Under the pieces are notes generated by a model. That model saw only the letters and a program-made list of their open reading frames with translations. It was not told the origin of the DNA and searched no databases. From NCBI GenBank assembly GCA_963741315.1, contig CAVUHK010000005.1, forward strand, positions 310,001 to 374,000: a DNA stretch of 64,000 nt, read 5' to 3'. This DNA comes from PALSA-1003 sp963741315 (GTDB lineage Bacteria > Pseudomonadota > Gammaproteobacteria > Burkholderiales > Casimicrobiaceae). Made by a program: the position numbers and the translations under genes. Below are positions 25,498 to 37,144 of the stretch, piece after piece (position 1 is the stretch's first letter; each line of letters starts with the position of its first letter).

Positions 25498-26940
25498 ATG
25501 TCCGCAGCCATCTCCAACGTCCGCCCGAAACCCGACAAGGTGCTCGTCGACATCGCCGACTATGCGGCGAGCTACAAGATCACCAGTAAAGAAGCCTTCG
25601 AAACCGCGCGCAACTGTCTCATCGACACGCTGGGCTGCGGGTTCGAAGCGCTGTCCTACCCGGCATGCACCAAGCTGCTCGGCCCGATCGTCCCCGGAAC
25701 GGTCGTGCCCAACGGCGCCAAGGTCCCGGGCACGCAGTTCCAGCTCGATCCGGTGCAGGCGGCGTTCAATATCGGCGCGATGATTCGCTGGCTCGACTTC
25801 AACGACACCTGGCTGGCCGCCGAATGGGGCCATCCGTCCGACAACCTCGGCGGGATCCTGGCGACCGCCGACTGGCTCTCGCGCACCGCGGTCGCGGCGG
25901 GCAAGAAGCCGCTGGTGATGAAGGACGTGCTCACCGCGATGATCAAGGCGCACGAGATCCAGGGCGTGATCGCGCTGGAGAACAGCTTCAACCGCGTCGG
26001 CCTCGATCACGTGGTGCTGGTCAAGGTCGCCTCGACGGCGGTCATCGGCGCAATGCTGGGATTGTCACGCGACGAGCTCATCGACGCGGTGTCGCTGGCC
26101 TGGGTCGACGGCCAGAGTCTGCGCACCTATCGCCATTCGCCGAACACGGGTTCGCGCAAGAGTTGGGCCGCCGGCGACGCGACTGCGCGCGCGGTGCGCC
26201 TGGCGCTGATGGTGACCAAGGGCGAAATGGGTTACCCCTCGGTACTCTCGGCGAAGACCTGGGGTTTCTACGACGTTCTGTTCAAGGGCAATGCGTTCAA
26301 ATTCCAGCGACCCTACGGCAGCTACGTGATGGAAAACGTGCTGTTCAAGATCAGCTTTCCGGCGGAGTTCCATGCCCAGACTGCCGTGGAGTGCGCGATG
26401 GCGCTGCACGCCAAGGTCCGCGACAAGATCGACTCGATCGCCAAAATCACCATCCGCACGCACGAGTCGGCCATCCGCATCATCGACAAGCAGGGGCCGC
26501 TGGACAATCCGGCGGATCGCGACCACTGCATCCAGTACATGGTGGCGGTCCCGCTGCTTTTCGGTCGGCTCACCGCCGCCGATTACGAGGACGCCGTCGC
26601 CAGCGACAAGCGCATCGACCGGTTGCGCGCAAAGATGGTCTGCGTCGAGGACAAGAAGTTCTCGCAGGATTACCTCGACCCCGACAAACGCTCGATTGCC
26701 AACGCCATCACCGTCGAGTTCACCGACGGCAGCAAGCTGAAGGAAGTCGTGGTCGAATACCCCATCGGTCACCGCCGCCGCCGCAAGGAGGGAATCCCGG
26801 TCCTGGTCGACAAGTTCAGGATCAACCTGGCCCGGCGCTTTCCTGCCAAACAGCAGCGCGCGATCCTCGACGTGGCACTGGACGCGGCGCGCCTCGAAGC
26901 GATGCCTGTCCACGAATTCGTCGACCTGTTCGTTATCTGA
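25498..26940 (+). CDS. prpD: 2-methylcitrate dehydratase PrpD (MmgE/PrpD family)
   Basis: Cofactor-independent dehydratase converting 2-methylcitrate to 2-methyl-cis-aconitate, 480 aa, full length. Family segments include RNCLIDTLGCGFEAL, RWLDFNDTWLAAEWGHPSDN, the HSPNTGSRKSWAAGDA stretch and KAGSV-like PYGSYVMENVLFKISFPAEFHAQTA (in parts: PYGSYVMENVLFK, FPAEFHAQTA). Together with acnA downstream this gives a PrpD + aconitase route; no acnD/prpF pair is seen. Confidence 0.94.
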   Translation: MSAAISNVRPKPDKVLVDIADYAASYKITSKEAFETARNCLIDTLGCGFEALSYPACTKLLGPIVPGTVVPNGAKVPGTQFQLDPVQAAFNIGAMIRWLDFNDTWLAAEWGHPSDNLGGILATADWLSRTAVAAGKKPLVMKDVLTAMIKAHEIQGVIALENSFNRVGLDHVVLVKVASTAVIGAMLGLSRDELIDAVSLAWVDGQSLRTYRHSPNTGSRKSWAAGDATARAVRLALMVTKGEMGYPSVLSAKTWGFYDVLFKGNAFKFQRPYGSYVMENVLFKISFPAEFHAQTAVECAMALHAKVRDKIDSIAKITIRTHESAIRIIDKQGPLDNPADRDHCIQYMVAVPLLFGRLTAADYEDAVASDKRIDRLRAKMVCVEDKKFSQDYLDPDKRSIANAITVEFTDGSKLKEVVVEYPIGHRRRRKEGIPVLVDKFRINLARRFPAKQQRAILDVALDAARLEAMPVHEFVDLFVI

Positions 26941-26965
26941 CTTTCCAGCCATCAAGGAGAAGGTC

Positions 26966-27517
26966 ATGCGCCCACCACTGTCATTCCTGGTCAACGCCGT
27001 ACTGGCCGCCGCAACCGTCAGCGGTGTCGTCGCTGCCGCCGAGCCCCCGGTGCTCAAGTCCGGCATGTGGGAAGTCACCACCTTCAATGCGCAGGTACCT
27101 CCCGACCGCAGGCCGGTCACCACCATGTGCCTCGACGAATCGGTGCAGGCGCAGATGCGTGAATTCGGCATGGGTCAGGCCAAGGACATGTGCACGCAGG
27201 ACGAGCGCAACGTCGAGGGAAATCGGATGACCATGTCGGCGACGTGCAAGGACGGACAGACCACCATGAAAGCGAAATCGGTGATGACCTTCAACGGCAA
27301 CACCGCGTATCACATGGACGGCACCGCGACCTACGATCCGCCGATGCCGAACATGCCCAAAGAGATGAAGACCTCCGTAGACGGCAAGTGGGTCGGGCCA
27401 TGCAAGCCGGGACAGCAACCGGGCGACATCACGCTGGCCAACGGCCAGGTCATCAACGTCAAGCAAATGATGCAAGGCAAGCCGTCCGGCAGCATTGCGC
27501 CGCCGACCAAAAAATAA
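26966..27517 (+). CDS. DUF3617-family exported protein
   Basis: A 183-aa secreted protein with a signal peptide (about residues 1-24, FLVNAVLAAATVSGVVAAAEP) and the DUF3617 body: LKSGMWEVTTFNAQVPPD, CLDESVQAQMREFG, then a C-rich TMSATCKDGQTTMKAKSV. Proteins of this family are periplasmic or lipoprotein-like with unknown function. AAGGAG precedes the ATG at 26966. It lies between prpD and acnA in the same direction and could simply ride on that transcript. Confidence 0.82.
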   Translation: MRPPLSFLVNAVLAAATVSGVVAAAEPPVLKSGMWEVTTFNAQVPPDRRPVTTMCLDESVQAQMREFGMGQAKDMCTQDERNVEGNRMTMSATCKDGQTTMKAKSVMTFNGNTAYHMDGTATYDPPMPNMPKEMKTSVDGKWVGPCKPGQQPGDITLANGQVINVKQMMQGKPSGSIAPPTKK

Positions 27518-27582
27518 CTCAGTCGCGCCGTGCGCTTGGCACGGCGACCAGAGGGCAGGACTCGAAAGCGAAAGGCAACGCG

Positions 27583-30288
<2,706 letters not shown>

Positions 30289-30352
30289 GGCAACAATCAC
30301 GCCGCCGTCGCGCGTCCCGGGCGTCCGTGCCAGCCACCCGCTGGCGCGGGCG

Positions 30353-31189
30353 TTGCCGTTGTTCCTGCTGGCTGGCCTGTGCCTGTCGTCGCTCGACGCC
30401 ACCGCCAAGTACCTGGTGCAGGGCCACGCCCTGTTCCTCGTCGTGTGGGCGCGCTACGCGGGGCAGATGCTCTTTGTCACGCCGTTCGCATGGAAGCAGG
30501 CGGGCGCGGGTTTCTGGCGCACCAAGCGCCTCGCACTGCAGTTGACGCGCTCTTCGCTGTTGCTGATCGCGACCCTGTGCTTCTTCGGCAGCTTGCGCTA
30601 CCTGCCGCTGGCGGAAGGCTCCGCGATCACCTTCCTCGCGCCGATCTTCGCGGTTCTGCTGTCGATACCGGTGCTCGGCGAGCGACCGACACCGGTACGG
30701 TGGCTGGCATCGATCATCGGTTTCGCCGGCATTCTCCTGATCGCGCGTCCCGGTTCGGCGGCGTTCCAGCCGGCGGCGCTGCTGCTGGTGCTCGCTGCGC
30801 TGTGCAACGGACTCTACTTCCTGCTCACCCGCAAGCTGGTCGACGAAGGCCCGTACACGACGCTCTTCTACAGCGCTCTGGTCGGCACCGTCGGATTGTC
30901 GCTGCTCCTGCCATGGGCGCTGGGCAGCGGCGCGCCGACGCTGCTCGACAGCGTGCTGTTCGTGCTGCTGGGACTCTTCGCCGGTCTCGGCCACTGGCTG
31001 ATCATCGGCGCCTTCCAGCTGGCGCCGGCGTCGCTGCTCACGCCCTTCGCGTATCTGGGAATGGTCTGGGCGACGATCTACGGCTACGTCATCTTCGGCC
31101 AGTTGCCCGACCGCTGGTCGGCACTGGGCATCGCCATCGTCGTCGCCAGTGGGCTCATGCTTGCGTTGCGCGAACGGCGCTCTCGCTAA
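30353..31189 (+). CDS. EamA/DMT-family transporter
   Basis: A membrane exporter of the drug/metabolite transporter superfamily, about 278 aa with ten predicted helices in two EamA repeats (first FLLAGLCLSSLDATAKYLV, second starting near LLLVLAALCNGLYFLLTR). Conserved LAEGSAITFLAPIFAVLL follows the fourth helix. No in-frame ATG is found; TTG at 30353 is the first usable start, but the in-frame stretch SHPLARALPLFLLAG begins earlier, so the true start (or a lost base) is uncertain. The substrate is unknown. The end overlaps the convergent Bug gene by 4 nt. Confidence 0.85.
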   Translation: MPLFLLAGLCLSSLDATAKYLVQGHALFLVVWARYAGQMLFVTPFAWKQAGAGFWRTKRLALQLTRSSLLLIATLCFFGSLRYLPLAEGSAITFLAPIFAVLLSIPVLGERPTPVRWLASIIGFAGILLIARPGSAAFQPAALLLVLAALCNGLYFLLTRKLVDEGPYTTLFYSALVGTVGLSLLLPWALGSGAPTLLDSVLFVLLGLFAGLGHWLIIGAFQLAPASLLTPFAYLGMVWATIYGYVIFGQLPDRWSALGIAIVVASGLMLALRERRSR

Positions 31190-32154
31190 TCAGAGGTGAA
31201 CCCCGACATCTTCACTATGGGGCCCCACTTGGTGTAGTCCATATTGACGACGCGCGCGAATTCTTCCGGCGAATTCGGCGCCGGATCCATGCCCACCTTG
31301 GTGAGCTTCTCGAGGACGTCGACCGACTGCAGCGCCTTGTTGATGCCGCGGTTGAGCGTCTCGACAGTCGACTTGGACATGTTCGCCGGACCGAAGAAGC
31401 CGAACCAGCCCGTCGCCTGCACCGCCGGCAGTCCCAGCTCCTTGAACGTGGGCACGTCGGGCAGCGCGGTCGAGCGCACCGCGCCGGAACTGGCGAGGAT
31501 GCGGATCTTTCCGGCACGATGCAACTCGGAAAGGTCGGCCAGCGCGTCGATGGCGACGGGGATTTGTCCGCCGATCAGGTCGTTGATGTACGCGGCCGAG
31601 CCCTTGTACGCGACGTGCAGCATCGGCACGCCGATTTCCGTCGAGAGCAGCAAACCAAAAAAGTGCGGCAGGCTGCCGGCACCCGAAGTCGCGTACGCGG
31701 CCTTGTCGGGATTGGCCTTCGCCCACGCCACGAACTCCGGCCAGGTCTTGGCGCCGCTGCCCGGTCCCGCGGCAAATGCGAACTGGAAGGTCGCGCCCAG
31801 CGCGATCGGCGTGAAGTCCTTCAGCGGATCGTAGTTGAGGTTCTTGGTGCTGTGCGGCACCACGGCCATCGGACCGATGGGCATGACCATGATCGTGGTG
31901 CCGTCCGGCGCTGCGTTCTTGACCGCTTCGGCGGCAATGCGGCCGATCGCGCCCGGGCGATTGTCGACGATCACCGGAACGCCCAGCGTATCCTTGAGCT
32001 TGTCGGCGACGACGCGCGCGATCAGGTCGGCGGTGCCGCCTGCCGGAAAGCCGACGAGTATGCGCACCGGTTTGTCGAACTTGTCCTGCGCGGCCGCGAG
32101 CGGAGCCATTCCCGCCACGCACACCGCGCACAGCGCAAGCAACCAGCGTTTCAT
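31186..32154 (-). CDS. Bug-family (TctC-like) periplasmic substrate-binding protein
   Basis: Extracytoplasmic solute receptor of the Bordetella uptake gene family, 322 aa. It has a signal peptide (MKRWLLALCAVCVAGMAPLA then AAQ) and the family motifs KPVRILVGFPAGGTADLIAR, VIVDNRPGA and PHFFGLLLS..IPMLHVAYKGS-like VPMLHVAYKGSAAY. No TctAB membrane partners are nearby, so it is an orphan receptor, common in Burkholderiales. The start is the ATG at 32152-32154 with GAGGA upstream; a TTG six codons earlier is less likely. The ligand cannot be read from sequence. Confidence 0.92.
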   Translation of the reverse strand: MKRWLLALCAVCVAGMAPLAAAQDKFDKPVRILVGFPAGGTADLIARVVADKLKDTLGVPVIVDNRPGAIGRIAAEAVKNAAPDGTTIMVMPIGPMAVVPHSTKNLNYDPLKDFTPIALGATFQFAFAAGPGSGAKTWPEFVAWAKANPDKAAYATSGAGSLPHFFGLLLSTEIGVPMLHVAYKGSAAYINDLIGGQIPVAIDALADLSELHRAGKIRILASSGAVRSTALPDVPTFKELGLPAVQATGWFGFFGPANMSKSTVETLNRGINKALQSVDVLEKLTKVGMDPAPNSPEEFARVVNMDYTKWGPIVKMSGFTSD

Positions 32155-32203
32155 TGTCGGTCTTGTCCTCAAGTTCGTCTCCTGATGCGGGGTTCGACCC
32201 CTG

Positions 32204-33580
32204 TTAACGACGCGCCGGCGTGCGCAAGCGTTCCTGCACCCGGCTCAGATTGGAAACCGCGGTGCGTTCGCCCAGGTCGGATGCTCGCTTGTAGAGCGTC
32301 ATGGCGTAATTCAGATCGACCGGGACACCGCGCCCGGTTTCGTACATGTAGCCGAGATTGTTCAGCGCCGCAGCGTTGTTCAGGTCGGCGGCGTGGCGAT
32401 ACAGTTCGACCGCGCGCCGGTCGTCGACTTGCAGGCCGCCCTGTCCATTGGCGTAGAAAAAGCCGAGGTTGTTCGATGCGTTCGCGTCGCCCATGTCGGC
32501 GGCGAGCCGGTACCAGCGCGTAGCGTTTCCCGGGTCCATGTTCACGCCGCGCCCGAAGCGATACATGTCGCCCAGCGAATTGCCTGCAGGCGCGTAGCCG
32601 AGATCGAAGGCACGGCGGTAGTATTCGACCGCCTTCGCCGGATCGGCGCGTACGCCCTTGCCGTTGGCGTAGCTGATGGCGGCGTTGGAGGCGGCGACGG
32701 CGAGACCCTGCTCGGCCGCGGCGAGGTACCAGCGCAGCGCCTGCGCTTCGTCCACCTTGGTGCCGCGACCGGTGCTGTTGAGAAAGCCCACGTCGTTCTG
32801 TGCATTGGCGTTGCCGGCCTTGGCGCCGATCTGCGCCCACTCCATCGCCTTGGCATCGTCCTGCTTGACGCCTCGGCCGTTCATGTACATCTGCGCGAGG
32901 TAGTGCGCGGCCAGGCCGTTGCCTTGCTTGGCCGCGACGTGCAGCTGCGATTCGGCCTCGACATAGCGGGCGTCGAGATAACTCTTGAGCCCCTGCTCGA
33001 GCGCGTCGTGCGAGTCGCCGCCCGGCCACCAATGCAGCACGCCCCATAGCAGGAGCACCGCCGCCGCAGCACCGCCCGCGAAGTAGGGAAAACGGGGCAG
33101 CGCCATGAATGCGCGGACGCGCACCAGCGCCTTACGCCACCACGGCAGCGCGAGGCGCCGGACCATCGATTCGTCCTGCACGTGCGCGGCGCCGAGGCGA
33201 TCCTCGATGGCGCGCACCAGCTTGCGGTATTCCGGATGCTCGACGTCGCCGGTCCAGCCGACCAGGTTCGCGGTCTGGATGCCGCGAAAGCCGATCGGCA
33301 GCTCGACGTTCGCAATCTGCACCGGCACGAGCTTGTTCTGGTTGCGGCCCACCTCGGCCTCGTCGCGCACGAAATGCGACGTCAGTGCGTGTTCCGACCA
33401 GAGCACGACCACGCACTTGGCCTCGCGCAGCGCCTGCTCGATCGACGCGCCCCACGCGGTGCCGGTGACGATGCCTTCCTTGTCGCGCCAGATGTCCCAG
33501 CCCTGGCTCGCGAGCACGTCGCGCAGATGCTGCGCGGTCGCCTCGTCGTCGCGCGCGTAGCTGATGAAGATGTCGGCCAT
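32204..33580 (-). CDS. TIR domain - membrane segment - Sel1-repeat protein
   Basis: A 458-aa three-part protein. Residues 1-130 form a TIR domain: DIFISYARDDE at the start, WRDKEGIVTG (BB-loop region) and SHFVRDEAEVG, where Glu74 occupies the position of the catalytic glutamate of TIR NADases. Residues ~164-185 (FPYFAGGAAAAVLLLWGVLHWW in parts) form one membrane helix. Residues ~190-450 hold six or seven Sel1-type repeats (for example AAHYLAQMYMNGRGV, NLGYMYETGRGVPVD). Topology would put TIR in the cytoplasm and Sel1 repeats in the periplasm. It starts 10 nt after a ParA-like ATPase, so the two are co-expressed. Function unknown; NAD cleavage, scaffold or defence roles are possible. Confidence 0.88.
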   Translation of the reverse strand: MADIFISYARDDEATAQHLRDVLASQGWDIWRDKEGIVTGTAWGASIEQALREAKCVVVLWSEHALTSHFVRDEAEVGRNQNKLVPVQIANVELPIGFRGIQTANLVGWTGDVEHPEYRKLVRAIEDRLGAAHVQDESMVRRLALPWWRKALVRVRAFMALPRFPYFAGGAAAAVLLLWGVLHWWPGGDSHDALEQGLKSYLDARYVEAESQLHVAAKQGNGLAAHYLAQMYMNGRGVKQDDAKAMEWAQIGAKAGNANAQNDVGFLNSTGRGTKVDEAQALRWYLAAAEQGLAVAASNAAISYANGKGVRADPAKAVEYYRRAFDLGYAPAGNSLGDMYRFGRGVNMDPGNATRWYRLAADMGDANASNNLGFFYANGQGGLQVDDRRAVELYRHAADLNNAAALNNLGYMYETGRGVPVDLNYAMTLYKRASDLGERTAVSNLSRVQERLRTPARR

Positions 33581-33590
33581 GCGTGGCGGA

Positions 33591-34235
33591 TCAGGCGTTC
33601 TTGACCGCGCTGTGGCGGGCGATCCAGCGCGTCAGCGGTCGCCATTGTTCCCAGTCGGCCTCGGCGCGCGAGCGCGGCAGGTCGAACACCGACAGGCCAT
33701 CGCGCGCGCAATGCACGTACACCTGCGTCTGACGCAGATGCGCGACCAGCGGATAGTCGAAGGCCTTGAGAAAATCCTCGAGCTCCAGCGCGCTGTGGGT
33801 GCGCGGATCGACGCGCATCGCGACCAGCCCAATGGCGATGTTGCCCTTCTTCACCGTCTTGTATTCGCCGATCTGGTCGAGAAAGTGCTGCGTGGCGGCC
33901 ATGTCGAAGGCGCTTGGCGACACCGGCACCAGCAGCAGGTCGGCGCGACGAATCGCGTCGCGCAAGGCGTCGCCGTGCAGGCCCGCCGGAGTGTCCATGA
34001 TCAGCCAGTGCGGATTGCGTTCGCGCAATTCGTCCTTGCCCGACGTCGGGGTCCAGCCGTCGATGGCGGGAAACAGCGGTGGCCGGCGCTCCAGCCATTC
34101 GGTCGCCGAGCGCAGCGGGTCGAAGTCTGCCAGGACCACGCGCTGCTTGCGCCCGGCCAGCCAACCCGCGATGTTCGTCGCCAGCGTCGACTTGCCGCTG
34201 CCGCCTTTCGGGTTTGCCACCAACAGCGTCTGCAT
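33591..34235 (-). CDS. ParA/MinD-like P-loop ATPase
   Basis: A small (214 aa) ParA-family ATPase with deviant Walker A NPKGGSGKST at residues ~8-17, Walker A' VLADFDPLRSATEWLERR and Walker B WLIMDTPAGL. It has no partition HTH extension and no parB neighbour, so it is an orphan positioning ATPase rather than a chromosome or plasmid partition gene. The ATG at 34233-34235 has GAGGGG at good spacing; the longer frame starting at 34277 would add 14 unlikely residues. The TIR-Sel1 gene follows in 10 nt, suggesting that the ATPase localises or gates that membrane protein (inference). Confidence 0.88.
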   Translation of the reverse strand: MQTLLVANPKGGSGKSTLATNIAGWLAGRKQRVVLADFDPLRSATEWLERRPPLFPAIDGWTPTSGKDELRERNPHWLIMDTPAGLHGDALRDAIRRADLLLVPVSPSAFDMAATQHFLDQIGEYKTVKKGNIAIGLVAMRVDPRTHSALELEDFLKAFDYPLVAHLRQTQVYVHCARDGLSVFDLPRSRAEADWEQWRPLTRWIARHSAVKNA

Positions 34236-34389
34236 TGCGGTCCCCTCGCTCCGGCGCCGATGGCCGTCCGTCGCCATTGTAGTGAAGCGGACGGCTGCCG
34301 CCTACGGCCGTCGGCCCCGGTCTGGCAGCGACCGGTTCGACCGCCGCGTATCGCAGGACCTCTGCCTTACGAAGCTGCGCCTCGGCCCG

Positions 34390-35520
34390 TTACAGCCGCG
34401 GCAACATCGACAGCAACGGCTCGAGCGCTGCAGCTCCCAGGCGCTTGCTGCGCTGGCCGCTCCAGCCCGCACCCGCGTCGGGCCAATCGGCGTTGTCCTT
34501 GAATGGCATCTCGAGCGTCAGCGCAAGGCAACCGAAGGTGTTGCCGACATACTTCGACGCCAGCGTCAGGTTCACCTTGGTGTCCTTGTTCGACGGATAG
34601 CCGTGGACATCCTGGAAATCGGGACTGGCGCGCTTGAACGCGGCGATGAATTCCTGCTGCCGGGCCAGGTGATCGGCGGTGAATCCTGGCAGGCGCTCGC
34701 AACCATCGACGAACACATACGGCAGAGCCTCGTCGCCATGCACGTCGAGAAACGCCGCGACGCCGCTTTCGTGCATCGCCGAGCGCACGCACAGCACTTC
34801 GGGGCTTTGTTCGGCGCTGGGTGCCTGCCATTCGCGGTTGAGGTTGGCACCGGCCGCGTTGGTGCGCAGATTGCCGCGCACGCTGCCGTCCGGATTCATG
34901 TTGGGCACGACGTGGATGACCGCACTGGCGAGCAACGCCCTGGCCACCGGATCGCTTGCATCGACGAGCCGCTCGAGCATGCCCTCGACGAACCACTCGG
35001 CCATCGTCTCGCCGGGATGCTGGCGCGCGATGATCCAGATCGGCCGCATCCCCTCCTCGGCCATCCCGACGGTGACCACCGACATGTCGCGGCCTTCGAC
35101 GCTGCTGCCGATATCGCGCACGCGGACACGCGGCGACTGCGCGACGTTGCCCAGGAGGTTGAGATGACGCTCCCACGAATACGGCTCGAAATATGCGTAG
35201 TAGATCGAATCGCGTTGCGGCGTGTGCTCGACCACCATCTCCGCGCCATCGAATCGGGTCGGCACCCGGAACCAGTCGCGTCGATCGTACGAAGCGACGA
35301 CGCGGTAGTCGCGCCAACCGTCGACGTAGGTGCACTTGCCGGCATTGAGGAACCGCAATCGGCATGCCTGCCCCGCCGCGCCCTGCAGGCGAAAATGAAA
35401 CCACTGCCGGAAGTCTGCGTGCGAATCGGCGCGGACGCCGAGCTGTATGTCGTCTGCGCGAGCGCACGACAACACCTCGATCGCGCCGGAATCGAAGCTG
35501 CTGGAGATCTTAAGTGTCAT
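34390..35520 (-). CDS. M14-family zinc carboxypeptidase (cytosolic carboxypeptidase-like)
   Basis: A 376-aa metallocarboxypeptidase. An N-terminal beta-sandwich (~1-120, DFRQWFHFRLQG) precedes the catalytic domain, as in the M14 cytosolic carboxypeptidase/AGBL group. Zinc ligands are His168 and Glu171 (RQHPGETMAEW) and His261 (FLDVHGDE); catalytic Glu337 lies in LTLEMPFKDN. Substrate-binding NMNPDGSVRGN and NLNREW are present. No signal peptide, so it is cytoplasmic. It is divergent from hdeD. Bacterial members are poorly characterised; its substrate is unknown. Confidence 0.88.
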   Translation of the reverse strand: MTLKISSSFDSGAIEVLSCARADDIQLGVRADSHADFRQWFHFRLQGAAGQACRLRFLNAGKCTYVDGWRDYRVVASYDRRDWFRVPTRFDGAEMVVEHTPQRDSIYYAYFEPYSWERHLNLLGNVAQSPRVRVRDIGSSVEGRDMSVVTVGMAEEGMRPIWIIARQHPGETMAEWFVEGMLERLVDASDPVARALLASAVIHVVPNMNPDGSVRGNLRTNAAGANLNREWQAPSAEQSPEVLCVRSAMHESGVAAFLDVHGDEALPYVFVDGCERLPGFTADHLARQQEFIAAFKRASPDFQDVHGYPSNKDTKVNLTLASKYVGNTFGCLALTLEMPFKDNADWPDAGAGWSGQRSKRLGAAALEPLLSMLPRL

Positions 35521-35613
35521 GAAGAACTCAGTTTGGCGGCGGTCAGCCGGAAGGGCGCGCTATGCTAACATCACCCTCCGCAGCCCAGTCACAACCATCG
35601 ACGGAGAATCAAG

Positions 35614-36177
35614 ATGACAACTGCCACGCAACCCCCCGTTTCACCTGCGCCCTTGTCGCCCGGCTGGTCGCTGGCGCTCGGCATCCTCCTGGTCATCGCC
35701 GGCATCATCGCGTTGATCCATCCCGGCATGACGGCGGTCCTGGCGGCGGTGTACGTCGGCTGGTTCGCGCTCGTCTCCGGCGTCATCGCCATCGTCGTCG
35801 CGATCCGCACCCGCGCCGAACCGAACTTCGGCTGGCGCATCGCGGTCGGCATCCTCTATCTCGGCCTGGGCTTTCTGCTGGTCTCGAATCCCATCGCCGC
35901 CGCGGCATCGCTGGCGATCATGGTCGGTGCGTTCATGCTGGCGTCGGGTGTCGTCGAGATCATGCTGGCGTTCCGCCTGAAGCCCAGATCGGGTTGGGGC
36001 TGGCTGCTCGCCAACGGCATCGTCTCGATCCTCTTCGCGATCATGATCGTCGCCGGTTGGCCGATGGGGTCGCTGATCCTGATCGGCTACCTGGTCGGAT
36101 TCCAGATCATCACCTGCGGTGTCGCGCGCATTGCGCTGGCGATGGCGGCGCGCAAGGCTGCACCCGCAACCGCTTGA
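35614..36177 (+). CDS. HdeD-family (DUF308) membrane protein
   Basis: A 187-aa integral membrane protein with six predicted helices arranged as three hairpins (WSLALGILLVIAGIIALIHPG, VYVGWFALVSGVIAIVVAI and following, given in parts). The repeated GILLVIAGIIAL..HPGMT pattern is typical of DUF308/HdeD. E. coli HdeD takes part in acid resistance at high cell density; that role is not implied here. GGAGAATC precedes the ATG. It is followed closely by ttcA. Confidence 0.85.
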   Translation: MTTATQPPVSPAPLSPGWSLALGILLVIAGIIALIHPGMTAVLAAVYVGWFALVSGVIAIVVAIRTRAEPNFGWRIAVGILYLGLGFLLVSNPIAAAASLAIMVGAFMLASGVVEIMLAFRLKPRSGWGWLLANGIVSILFAIMIVAGWPMGSLILIGYLVGFQIITCGVARIALAMAARKAAPATA

Positions 36178-36194
36178 TCGAAGGCGCCGTTCTC

Positions 36195-37130
36195 GTGTCA
36201 GTCGCCGACAGCGCGACCATCGCAGCCGCGCCGACCGCGCGCGCGGTACACCGGCACGAGTTCGAGGCCAACAAGCTGCGCAAGCGCCTGCGCCGACAGG
36301 TCGGCCAGGCTTTGGCCGACTTCTCGATGATCGAAGCCGGCGACAAGGTGATGGTGTGCGTGTCGGGCGGCAAGGACAGCTACGGCCTGCTCGACATCCT
36401 GCTCTCGCTCAAAGCCAGGTCGCCGGTACCCTTCGACATCATCGCGGTCAACCTCGACCAGAAGCACCCGGGCTTTCCGGCGGACGTGCTGCCAGGCTAC
36501 CTCGCCGGCCGCGACATTCCCTACCGCATCGAGGAGCAGGACACCTACAGCGTCGTCAAGCGCGTGATCCCGGAGGGTGGCACGATGTGCTCGCTGTGCT
36601 CGCGCCTGCGACGCGGCGTGCTCTATCGCGTTGCCGGTGAAGTCGGCGCGACCAAGATCGCACTCGGCCACCATCGCGACGACATCCTGGCGACGTTCTT
36701 TCTCAACCTGTTCTTCGGCGGCAAGCTCAAAGCCATGTCGCCCAAGCTCGTCTCTGACGACGGCAAACACGTCGTGATCCGGCCGCTGGCGTATGTGCGC
36801 GAGCGCGACCTCGCGCGTTACGCCGACGCCATGGCGTTTCCGATCATTCCCTGTGACCTTTGCGGGTCGCAGGAGGACCTGCAGCGCAAGCAGGTCGGCG
36901 CGATGCTTCGTGAATGGGAAAAACAGCACCCGGGTCGCGTCGAGACGATCTTCAATGCGCTGGGCAAGGTGGTCAGCACGCACCTGCTCGACCGCGAATT
37001 GCACGATTTCGCGGCGACGCGTGCTGCGGGCGTGCCCCTACCGAACGGCGATACCGCCTTCGACGACGAGCCTTGCGCCGAATCGCCTGCACGCTCCTGG
37101 ATTCGGATCGCCCAGCAGGAATCCGACTGA
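36195..37130 (+). CDS. ttcA: tRNA 2-thiocytidine(32) synthetase TtcA
   Basis: Fe-S-dependent enzyme that thiolates cytidine 32 of some tRNAs, 311 aa. The ATP-pyrophosphatase PP-loop SGGKDS is at residues 57-62, and the 4Fe-4S-binding cysteines lie in MCSLCSR (Cys132, Cys135) and PCDLCGSQED (about 220-223). I chose the GTG at 36195-36197; a TTG overlapping the hdeD stop (36174) would add seven residues. The HEFEANKLRKRLRRQVG N-terminus is family-typical. Confidence 0.93.
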   Translation: MSVADSATIAAAPTARAVHRHEFEANKLRKRLRRQVGQALADFSMIEAGDKVMVCVSGGKDSYGLLDILLSLKARSPVPFDIIAVNLDQKHPGFPADVLPGYLAGRDIPYRIEEQDTYSVVKRVIPEGGTMCSLCSRLRRGVLYRVAGEVGATKIALGHHRDDILATFFLNLFFGGKLKAMSPKLVSDDGKHVVIRPLAYVRERDLARYADAMAFPIIPCDLCGSQEDLQRKQVGAMLREWEKQHPGRVETIFNALGKVVSTHLLDRELHDFAATRAAGVPLPNGDTAFDDEPCAESPARSWIRIAQQESD

Positions 37131-37144
37131 CCTGCGCTGTCGGC

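Noticed and set aside
35509..35514. Single CTTAAG near the M14 gene start
   Set aside because: Only one half-site and inside the coding region, so not a PmrA-type box.
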